A stretch of DNA of 64,000 nt from Gemmatirosa kalamazoonensis. Lineage in GTDB: Bacteria > Gemmatimonadota > Gemmatimonadetes > Gemmatimonadales > Gemmatimonadaceae. The position numbers were made by a program, and so were the translations under genes. The stretch covers positions 4,324,220 to 4,388,219 of the forward strand of contig NZ_CP007128.1 of NCBI RefSeq assembly GCF_000522985.1, given 5' to 3'. Below the pieces are notes generated by a model. That model saw nothing but the letters and a program-made list of their open reading frames with translations, ran no database searches and was not told the origin of the DNA. Every line of letters starts with the position of its first letter. Within the stretch, counting starts at the first letter, position 1. Shown here one piece after another: positions 57,703-64,000 of the stretch.

Positions 57703-58889
57703 AGGCGCTCTGCTGGCACGGCGTGGAGGACCTGCGGTGCGAGCGCGTGCCCGATCCGGAGATCGTCAATCCGCGCGACGCGATCGTGCGCGTCACGTCG
57801 ACGGCCATCTGCGGATCCGACCTGCACCTGTACGACGGCATGGTGCCGTCGATGATGAAGGGCGACATCCTCGGCCACGAGTTCATGGGCGTGGTCGAGG
57901 AGGTCGGTCGCGACGTGCGCAACCTGCGCCCCGGCGACCGCGTGCTCGTGCCGTTCGCGATCGCGTGCGGCAACTGCTGGTACTGTCACCACGACCTCTG
58001 GTCGCTGTGTGACAACTCCAACCCGAACGCCGCGGCGCTCGAGGCGCTGAACGGCTACAGCACGTCGGGGCTGTTCGGCTACTCGCACCTGTACGGCGGG
58101 TACGCCGGCGGGCAGGCCGAGTACGTGCGCGTGCCGTTCGCCGACGTCGGCCCGCTGAAGCTCGAGAACGACCTCCCCGACGAGAAGGTCCTCTTCCTCA
58201 CCGACATCTTCCCCACGGGCTACATGGCCGCCGAGCAGTGCGGCATCCGGCCCGGCGACACGGTGGCCGTGTGGGGATGCGGCCCGGTCGGCCAGTTCGC
58301 GATCGTGAGCGCGTATCTGTTAGGCGCCGGCCGTGTCATCGCGATCGACCGGTTCGCCGAGCGGCTCGACATGGCGCGCGAGGTGGGCAACGCCGACGTC
58401 GTCGACTACGCGCGCGACACGGACGACGTCGTGGAGACGCTGAAGCAGATGACGGGAGGCCGTGGCCCCGACCACGCCATCGACGCGGTGGACATGGAGT
58501 CGCACGGCCACGGCGTCATGTCGCGCATCGACCGCGGCAAGCAGTTCCTCAAGCTGCAGCTCGACCGCGCCGACGCGCTGCGCCAGGCGGTCCAGGCGTG
58601 CGGCAAGGGCGGCACGGTGAGCATCCCCGGCGTCTACGCGGGCTTCATCGACAAGTTCCCGATGGGCCAGGCGTTCGCGAAGGGCCTCACGCTCCGCATG
58701 GGCCAGACGCACGTGCACCGGTACCTGCGCCCGCTGCTCGAGCGCATCGAGCGCGGCGACGTCGACCCGTCGCGCATCATCACGCACCGCGTCCCGCTCG
58801 AGCGCGGGCCGGAGATGTACCGGACCTTCCGCGACAAGCAGGACGGGTGCGTGAAGGTCGTGCTGAAGCCCGAGCTACGCGCTGTGTAG
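57699..58889 (+). CDS. Zinc-dependent alcohol dehydrogenase (formaldehyde-dehydrogenase-like MDR)
   Basis: A 396-residue medium-chain dehydrogenase. The catalytic-zinc ligands are seen in [11 protein letters not shown] (Cys about 37) and [10 protein letters not shown] (His about 61), and the structural-zinc Cys cluster is [17 protein letters not shown]. The nucleotide-binding [30 protein letters not shown] (about 190-220) carries the Gly-rich loop. The length and the YGYSHLYGG insertion fit the glutathione-independent formaldehyde dehydrogenase / ADH-with-insertion subfamily. The substrate is uncertain. It overlaps the SRPBCC gene by 4 bp and the phosphoesterase stop by 15 bp (convergent). 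Confidence 0.9.
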   Translation: MKALCWHGVEDLRCERVPDPEIVNPRDAIVRVTSTAICGSDLHLYDGMVPSMMKGDILGHEFMGVVEEVGRDVRNLRPGDRVLVPFAIACGNCWYCHHDLWSLCDNSNPNAAALEALNGYSTSGLFGYSHLYGGYAGGQAEYVRVPFADVGPLKLENDLPDEKVLFLTDIFPTGYMAAEQCGIRPGDTVAVWGCGPVGQFAIVSAYLLGAGRVIAIDRFAERLDMAREVGNADVVDYARDTDDVVETLKQMTGGRGPDHAIDAVDMESHGHGVMSRIDRGKQFLKLQLDRADALRQAVQACGKGGTVSIPGVYAGFIDKFPMGQAFAKGLTLRMGQTHVHRYLRPLLERIERGDVDPSRIITHRVPLERGPEMYRTFRDKQDGCVKVVLKPELRAV

Positions 58890-59687
58890 CGTGAGCTTCT
58901 CGCCGGCGCGGCGCCGCTCCATGCCGTCGTACGCGGCGCCGTCGTCGCCCGCCGTCGGCGAGTCGGGATCGACCTCGATGAACCTCACGGGGATCTGGTC
59001 GGGCCAGCGCTTGCGCAGCAGCGGCATCGCCACGTTGTAGCACGGCGTGCCGTTCGACAGCGTGCCGTCAGGCGTGCCGTTGTGCGCGTGGCCGTGGAAC
59101 ACCGCGCTCACCTTGTAGCGGAGCAGCGGCTCCTCGTGCCGCCCGCAGCCGAGCCACGGGAAGATCTCGAGCGGTTCGCCCTCGACCGTCGCGCGGATCG
59201 GCGAGTAGTGCAGCAGCGCGATCTTCTGCCGCGTGCGCAGGCGGGCGAGCGCGGTCTCGAGCTTGAGCGTCTCGTCCACCGCTTCCTTCACGAAGCACTT
59301 GATCGCGCTCTCGCCCCACGAGCCGAGCACCCCGCGCCCGAAGCCGCCGGCGAATCCCTTCACGCCGGCGAAGCCGACGCCGCTCACCTCGTGCGACTCG
59401 CCGTCGAGCACCACGATGCCCGCCTCGCGCAGCGCGTCGACCATCTCCGTCACGTGGCCCGACTCGTAGTCGTGGTTGCCGAGCACGGTGATGACCGGCA
59501 TGCGGACGATCGAGAGCTCCTTCAGCAGCACCCGCGTCTCGTCGAGCGTGCCGTAATCGGTGAGATCGCCGCACAGCACGAGCACGTCGGCGCGCTCGGA
59601 GATCTGGCCGAGGATCGGCGCGAGCGCGCCCTGCGACGTCTTGCTGACGTGGACATCGCTCATCGCGGCGATGCGGACGGTGGGCAT
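58875..59687 (-). CDS. Calcineurin-like metallophosphoesterase
   Basis: A 270-residue phosphoesterase. The dinuclear metal motifs are complete: D-x-H (SDVHVSK, residues 10-12), [27 protein letters not shown], and GHAHNG (the final His pair). The class includes YkuE- or Icc-type enzymes that cleave cyclic nucleotides, lipids or nucleic acids; the substrate is unknown. The N-terminal ATG 59687 leaves an 88-bp gap to the divergent nucleotidyltransferase-like gene. It overlaps the end of the dehydrogenase gene. Confidence 0.9.
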   Translation of the reverse strand: MPTVRIAAMSDVHVSKTSQGALAPILGQISERADVLVLCGDLTDYGTLDETRVLLKELSIVRMPVITVLGNHDYESGHVTEMVDALREAGIVVLDGESHEVSGVGFAGVKGFAGGFGRGVLGSWGESAIKCFVKEAVDETLKLETALARLRTRQKIALLHYSPIRATVEGEPLEIFPWLGCGRHEEPLLRYKVSAVFHGHAHNGTPDGTLSNGTPCYNVAMPLLRKRWPDQIPVRFIEVDPDSPTAGDDGAAYDGMERRRAGEKLTLHSA

Positions 59688-59775
59688 GGTCGATGCTTGA
59701 TCGAGGATACGGATGACTCGGGCGCCGTGAGCGGCGGCCGCACGCCCGCCTCGCGTTTCAACAATTATTCCGCCC

Positions 59776-60762
59776 GTGCACCGCGACCCTCACGACGCTC
59801 CGCCCGACGAGCCGCTGGACCCGTCCGTGCCCGCTCGCCCGCGCGTGCGCCGACCGCGCCGCGCCCCGAAGCCGGACGTCGCGCCGGCGCCGAGCACGCG
59901 GAAGGCCGGCCCGCAGCCGCTGCACTCGGCCGTCGACGCCGAGCGGCGTGCGTATCCGCGGCCACCCCGGCGGCACGATCTCGCCGCGCCGACGTCGCAG
60001 GCCGTCTATCGCCGCGTCATGGAGACGCTGCGCGAGGGGGGCGTGCGCTTCCTCGTCGGCGGCGCGTACGCGTTCACGCCGATCACGGGGATCCCGCGCT
60101 CGACGAAGGACTTCGACGTCTTCGTCGCGAAGACGGAGATCCACCGCGCGCTCGAGGTGCTCGACGCCGCGGGATTCCGCACCGAGCTCACGTTCCCGCA
60201 CTGGCTCGGCAAGGCGTACTGGGGGCAGGACTTCGTCGACCTGATCTTCAGCTCGGGCAACGGCGTCGCCCCGGTCGACGAGCGGTGGTTCGAGCACGCG
60301 CCGACGGGCAAGGTGCTCGGCGTCGACGTGCTCATCGCGCCGGCGGAGGAGTCGCTCTGGTCGAAGGCGTTCGTCATGGAGCGCGAGCGCTACGACGGGA
60401 ACGACATCATCCACCTGCTCCGCTCCCGCGCCGAGCGGCTCGACTGGAACCGCGTGCTCGAGCGCTTCGGCGACCGATGGCGCGTGCTGCTCTCGTACCT
60501 CGTGCTGTTCGGCTTCGTCTACCCGGGCGAGCGCTCGCGCATCCCGCCGTGGGTCATGGAGCTGCTGCTCGATCGCCTGCGCAACGAGCTGACGAACGAC
60601 GCGCCGGTCGGCCGTCTCTGCCAGGGCACCATCCTGTCGCGCCAGCAATACCTGCCGGACGTGCTCGAGTGGGGCTACGCCGATGGCCGCCTGGTGCCGA
60701 ACGGCGAGATGAACCCGCACGAGATCGCGGAGTGGACGGCGGCGATCGGAACGAAGAAATGA
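59776..60762 (+). CDS. Nucleotidyltransferase-fold protein (minimal type), unknown substrate
   Basis: A 328-residue protein, GTG 59776. The N-terminal 70 residues are Pro/Arg-rich and probably disordered. Residues 75-260 resemble an aminoglycoside/MNT-type nucleotidyltransferase: FLVGGAYAFTPITGIPRSTKDFDVFVAK has the GG-x-A and STKDFDVFV pattern with the paired acidic residues (DFD) expected for metal binding. It continues with WGQDFVDLIFSSG and helices rich in Trp/Leu/Arg. It is not a tRNA enzyme by motif. The role is unknown and could include modification of antibiotics or nucleic acids. Its stop is 8 bp before the convergent next gene. Confidence 0.72.
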   Translation: MHRDPHDAPPDEPLDPSVPARPRVRRPRRAPKPDVAPAPSTRKAGPQPLHSAVDAERRAYPRPPRRHDLAAPTSQAVYRRVMETLREGGVRFLVGGAYAFTPITGIPRSTKDFDVFVAKTEIHRALEVLDAAGFRTELTFPHWLGKAYWGQDFVDLIFSSGNGVAPVDERWFEHAPTGKVLGVDVLIAPAEESLWSKAFVMERERYDGNDIIHLLRSRAERLDWNRVLERFGDRWRVLLSYLVLFGFVYPGERSRIPPWVMELLLDRLRNELTNDAPVGRLCQGTILSRQQYLPDVLEWGYADGRLVPNGEMNPHEIAEWTAAIGTKK

Positions 60763-60769
60763 CGCGGCG

Positions 60770-62287
60770 TCATTTCGCGTCCACGTCGAACACCGCCGTC
60801 CGCACGCCGCCGTTAGGCCGCGACTGCACCCAGATGCGGTAGCGGCCCGGCTTCGGGAACGCGAACGGGAACGAGAGCGTGCCGGGATAGGACACGTCGG
60901 CGTCGTGCAGCGCGTGCGGCGCGTCGGGCTGGTCGGCGCCGTGGAGCACGGTGTCGCCCGCCTCGCGGCGCAGGATGCGCTGCTGCGCGGCGAGCGAGAT
61001 CGTCCCCATCGGGTGCAGGTGCACGAACACGCTGTCGTCGGCGCGCAGGACGATCGCGTGCGCGGCCATCCCCATGTACGGCGCGAGCGACGCGACGCGT
61101 CCCGCCGAATCGCGCACCGTGAAGCGCAGCGCCGTCTCCACGCCGACGCGCGCCGTCGGCGGATCCTCGCGGCGCACCGTGAAGCCGTCGCCGAGCGGCG
61201 CCACCGGCCCGTCGGCGCGGCCGACGAACCACGCGTCGTCCCCGACGCTCGCGCCGCCGGCCGCCACGACGAGCGTCTGGTCGCGCGCCGGCACCACGAT
61301 CGGCGTCACGAGCGTGATCGCGAAGCCGCTCTCCAGCACGATGTCGGAGAACACGGTGTAGCGCCCCGCGGGCAGATCCGGCAGCGCGCTCTCGAACGTC
61401 GCCGAGTCGACGCGCGTGGGGTGCAGATGCAGCAGCAGATCGTGGCTCGGATCCGCGACCACGAAGGCGTGCATCAGCTTCCCGTGGTCCGGCATGATCG
61501 GCGTCGAGCGCGCGCTGAACAGCAGCGAGTCGGTGACCACGATGCGCAGCGTCGCCGGCCCGCCCGGCGTCGTCGGCGCGCGCAGCTCGCCGCGCGTCGC
61601 GAGCGGACGGAACATGCCGCGCAGGTAGCGACGATCGACCGCGTTCCACCACGTGTTGCCGCCGACGAGCGCGAGCGCGACGATCCCCGCCGCGACCGCG
61701 ACGCCGACGCGTCCCGTCCGACGCCGCCTCGCATCCGGCGCCTCGCCCGGCGGCACCACGCTCTCGCGCACGGCCGCGCCGACGAGCGACAGCAGCCCGA
61801 CGATGAGCGCGCCGCCGAGCGCGACGAGGATCCAGCCGAGCCCACTGCCTAACCGCAGCCGCGACGTCGCGTACGCGTTCACCGGCACCGTCACCGCGCC
61901 GACGCCGCGCATGCCCTCCACGGTCACGTTCACCGCGTACGCGCCGCCGGTCATGAGCCACAGCGGCGCCGCGAACGTGCCCGCCGCCCCGGCGACCGGC
62001 TCCGCCACGTCGGGCGTCGGCGCGCCCTTCCTGCCGACCTGCCACTGTGCCACCTGCACGAGCACGCGACGCGCCTCGCCGCTCGTGACGCGCACCGTGA
62101 TCTGCGCCTGGCCCGGGATGACCCCCGGCATGCGCACCGCGACGCGCACGCCGTACGGTCCCGCGGGGCCGTCGTAGAACGCGTCGTTCGTCCCCACGTG
62201 CGCCGAGAGCGACAGCGCCGCGCCCGCGATCGCGGCGGCGCGTGCCGCGCGTCGGAGGGCGGTGCCTAACGCGGCGCGCACGCTCAT
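60770..62287 (-). CDS. Uncharacterised membrane-associated protein (copper-type/periplasmic domains), pair partner 1
   Basis: A 505-residue protein, ATG 62287 overlapping the previous stop (ATGA). A signal-like N-terminus (AARAAAIAGAALSLSAHVG) leads into an extracellular beta domain (GPYGVRVAVRMPGVIPGQAQITVRV). Two hydrophobic helices follow (about residues 148-175 and 190-210). The rest is beta-rich with His-rich turns (DHGKLMHAFVVAD, DLLLHLHPTRVD, AHAIVLRADDSVFVHLHPMG), typical of periplasmic copper- or nickel-handling domains. No enzyme motif is seen. It is co-transcribed with the membrane protein upstream. Assignment as a metal-related protein is tentative. Confidence 0.6.
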   Translation of the reverse strand: MSVRAALGTALRRAARAAAIAGAALSLSAHVGTNDAFYDGPAGPYGVRVAVRMPGVIPGQAQITVRVTSGEARRVLVQVAQWQVGRKGAPTPDVAEPVAGAAGTFAAPLWLMTGGAYAVNVTVEGMRGVGAVTVPVNAYATSRLRLGSGLGWILVALGGALIVGLLSLVGAAVRESVVPPGEAPDARRRRTGRVGVAVAAGIVALALVGGNTWWNAVDRRYLRGMFRPLATRGELRAPTTPGGPATLRIVVTDSLLFSARSTPIMPDHGKLMHAFVVADPSHDLLLHLHPTRVDSATFESALPDLPAGRYTVFSDIVLESGFAITLVTPIVVPARDQTLVVAAGGASVGDDAWFVGRADGPVAPLGDGFTVRREDPPTARVGVETALRFTVRDSAGRVASLAPYMGMAAHAIVLRADDSVFVHLHPMGTISLAAQQRILRREAGDTVLHGADQPDAPHALHDADVSYPGTLSFPFAFPKPGRYRIWVQSRPNGGVRTAVFDVDAK

Positions 62288-63495
62288 CGGCGCACCCGGC
62301 GCATCCAGTCGCCGAACGCGAGGCCGAGCCGCGACGTGACGATCGCGATGCCGACGGCCCACGCCATGCCCCGCCAGAACTCCGCGCCCGGCGCGTCCGC
62401 GTCGAAGAACAGCCCGCGGTACCAGCGCGACGTCGGCGGCAGATTGTAGTTGTAGTTGCCGCCGGCGAAGAACCAGTTGTGCGACGCCGGCGACATGAGG
62501 AACGCGCCGAACCACCAGTACACCGCGAGCAGCGACGCGATGAACGCGGTGCCCAGCACCGCCGCGAGCAGCCACCGGTTGGCCTCACGGGCGCGCTGGT
62601 ACGCGAGGTCGAACAGGACCGCCGGCACGACGAGCAGCAGCGGGAAGCCCATCGGCACGAAGTGCGTGATCGGCTGGAAGATCGGGCCGAGCTTCGGCGT
62701 CGCCGGGAACAGCGGCAGGGTCCACGTCATCGCCGCGAAGATCGCGGTGTACACGAGCGCCGTCGCCGTCGCGGGCCAGCGCACGCGGAGCGACGGCAGC
62801 GCCGCGCACAGCACGAACGGCAGCGGGTACGCGGCCGCGCGGTAGAAGTGCGCGCCGTGCGAGAAGCCCGGGTGCATGTCCTGCCACACGCCGATGAACA
62901 CGATCGTGAGCACGACGCCTAACGCGTACGCGTAGATGGCGCGGAACAAGCCCGCGCGCGCCGCCATCGCCGCGCCGCCGTCGCCCGACTCGGCGCGGTT
63001 CTGCGCGGTGAGCGCGGTGATCGCGGCGCCGAACACCACGCCGAGGATGCCGGCGATCAGCACGCTGTGCGGAGGGCTCAGTACCTGCACGTCGAGCCCG
63101 TACGCGTTGTGCCACCAGTCGTCGAACGGCGCGGAGGTCAGCATCGCACCGGCGCCCCAGATCGCGACCCACGCGCCGAGCGGCCCGCGCATCCCCCAGA
63201 TGCGCACCGAGCGCGCGCGCTGCGCCTCCGAGCCGGCGAACGTCGTGTGCAGCACGAGGAACCCGTTCGCGCCGCCGGCCACCAGCCCGCCGACGTAGAT
63301 GCCCATGTGCGCCGGCGTCCAGAACGTGTCGCGGCCGATCGACATGTGCCACGAGATGTCCCAGATGATGCCGACGACGATGCTGGTGGCGGCGAACAGC
63401 GTCGCGACGAGCGGCCACGGAACGACGGCCGCGGCGCTCTGCTCATGGGCACGCGAGAGAGGCGCCGCCGCGGCGGGGATCGCGCGGGCTTCCAT
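62284..63495 (-). CDS. Polytopic membrane protein of unknown function, pair partner 2
   Basis: A 403-residue protein with about ten hydrophobic segments. TM1 is at about residues 27-47 (LVATLFAATSIVVGIIWDISW), and conserved-looking WHMSIGRDTFWTPAHMGIYVGG (residues 47-68) links TM1 to TM2. Additional loops have HNAYGLDVQVLSPPHSVL and DMHPGFSHGAHFYRA, giving His and Trp residues on the periplasmic side. It resembles integral-membrane proteins linked to copper or respiratory systems, but I do not recognise the family. The stop overlaps the start of the downstream partner by 4 bp, so the two probably act together. Confidence 0.72.
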   Translation of the reverse strand: MEARAIPAAAAPLSRAHEQSAAAVVPWPLVATLFAATSIVVGIIWDISWHMSIGRDTFWTPAHMGIYVGGLVAGGANGFLVLHTTFAGSEAQRARSVRIWGMRGPLGAWVAIWGAGAMLTSAPFDDWWHNAYGLDVQVLSPPHSVLIAGILGVVFGAAITALTAQNRAESGDGGAAMAARAGLFRAIYAYALGVVLTIVFIGVWQDMHPGFSHGAHFYRAAAYPLPFVLCAALPSLRVRWPATATALVYTAIFAAMTWTLPLFPATPKLGPIFQPITHFVPMGFPLLLVVPAVLFDLAYQRAREANRWLLAAVLGTAFIASLLAVYWWFGAFLMSPASHNWFFAGGNYNYNLPPTSRWYRGLFFDADAPGAEFWRGMAWAVGIAIVTSRLGLAFGDWMRRVRR

Positions 63496-63536
63496 AGGGG
63501 CGGGGTCGAGGGGAGGAAAGCCGACCCGCAGATAAT

Positions 63537-63615
63537 AGGGCAGGAGGGCAGGAGGGCGAGAGGGCAGGAGAGCTTCGGACTCTCCTGCCCTCCCGCCCTC
63601 CTGCCCTCCTGCCCT
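63537..63615. repeat. Hairpin of GGGCAGGAG units with 35/36-bp arms (family B)
   Basis: Arms 63537-63572 and 63580-63615 are complementary at 35 of 36 positions, with a 7-nt loop. Units are GGGCAGGA and GGGCGAGA. It lies between the PfpI-like gene (stop 63621) and the start of the membrane protein (63495), both on the minus strand. Confidence 0.92.
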
Positions 63616-63620
63616 CGCCG

Positions 63621-64000
63621 TCAGGCGGGCGGTGCAGCCTCGTCGCGCGGGCGGCTGCGACGCTCGTTCATCGCCCCCGCCGACGCGGGCACCTGGAACG
63701 ACGTCGGATCGCTCGCCGGGAACGTCTGCTCGATCGCGCGGTCGACGAGCGACTCCTCCACCGCGCTCGACATCAGCGACACCAGCTTCTCGCAGAACGC
63801 GGGCAGATCGGCCGGCTTGCGGCTCGTGACCAGCTTCTGGTCGACGACGACCTCGCGATCCACCCACTCGCCGCCCGCGTTGCGGATGTCGGTCTGCAGG
63901 CTCGGCCACGACGTCAGCGTGCGGCCACGCACCACGTTGGCCTCGACGAGCAGCCACGGGCCGTGGCAGATCGACGCCACCGGCTTGTCGTGCTCCACGA
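63621..64000 (-). CDS. DJ-1/PfpI-family protein, C-terminal part (gene continues past the window)
   Basis: About 126 codons of the 3' end. The nucleophile-elbow motif VASICHGPWLLVEANVVRGRTLTSWPSL contains the catalytic Cys of SICHGPW. The downstream DIRNAGGEWVDREVVVDQKLVTSRKPADLPAFCEKL matches the PfpI/YhbO end. Beyond it a roughly 45-residue tail (SSAVEESLVDRAIEQTFPASDPTSF...) is extra. The family includes intracellular proteases, chaperones and glyoxalase-type deglycases. The N-terminus lies beyond base 64000. Confidence 0.88.
   Translation of the reverse strand, partial: VEHDKPVASICHGPWLLVEANVVRGRTLTSWPSLQTDIRNAGGEWVDREVVVDQKLVTSRKPADLPAFCEKLVSLMSSAVEESLVDRAIEQTFPASDPTSFQVPASAGAMNERRSRPRDEAAPPA

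Overview
The window is a high-GC (about 70 %), densely packed bacterial chromosome segment. The gene content is Gram-negative: a surA-pdxA pair, a type IV pilus retraction ATPase, an ADP-heptose-type glycosyltransferase, a Czc-type tripartite efflux pump, and ftsEX with an EnvC-like activator. Codon use, many Ala/Arg/Gly-rich proteins and short gaps fit a soil-type lineage. My impression is Gemmatimonadota or a relative, but this is inference from style and gene set, because no 16S rRNA gene is present.

Layout. 1-12.5 kb is mostly minus strand: typA (5' part only), then, read right to left, DUF58, a BatA-like VWA membrane protein, mfd, a parvulin lipoprotein, surA, pdxA and pilT. 12.6-25.2 kb is plus strand: lepA, a heptosyltransferase, a ROK kinase, a PfkB-like kinase, a STAS/ATPase regulatory trio, a trans-sulfuration enzyme, ftsE-ftsX-envC-like and nfo. 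25.2-31.4 kb is a CxxCH-containing small protein and a czcCBA-like pump. 31.5-37.8 kb is maeB interrupted by a 3,975-bp integrative element. 37.8-44.6 kb carries pckA, a sensor kinase, an HDOD/GAF protein and an HD phosphohydrolase. 44.6-50.9 kb has a PP2C phosphatase, an ABC exporter, a GlsB-like small membrane protein and uvrA. 51.0-64 kb has tRNA-Asn, an orphan oxyanion-binding lipoprotein, a frameshifted methyltransferase, purE-purK-ackA, sodC, a polyketide-cyclase-like protein with a Zn dehydrogenase, a phosphoesterase, a nucleotidyltransferase-like protein, an uncharacterised membrane pair and the end of a DJ-1/PfpI gene.

The most striking system is the element at 31,960-35,945. A large serine recombinase has inserted it into the maeB coding sequence near codon 145. 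At its left end the element gives the broken host gene a stop codon and a Rho-independent terminator. At its right end it carries its own promoter and a diverged 5' third of maeB, fused in frame to the host remainder, so the locus again reads as a complete but chimeric malic enzyme. The cargo is two adjacent genes: a winged-helix-like protein, then a protein with a related N-terminal winged helix and a C-terminal HEPN-type R-x4-H motif. This looks like a defence or toxin-type pair.

Two genome-wide signals also stand out. The 7-mer GTTAGGC (or its complement) occurs 35 times and accounts for most TTAG/CTAA words in the chromosomal DNA, usually as an in-frame Leu(TTA)-Gly or Pro-Asn pair. Long hairpins built from short tandem units and their inverted copies lie between co-directional genes. 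Two unit families (CTCCACG and GGGCAGGAG) recur at several loci, and some hairpins have become part of coding sequences (an ABC exporter linker, the purK tail, the EnvC-like signal peptide).
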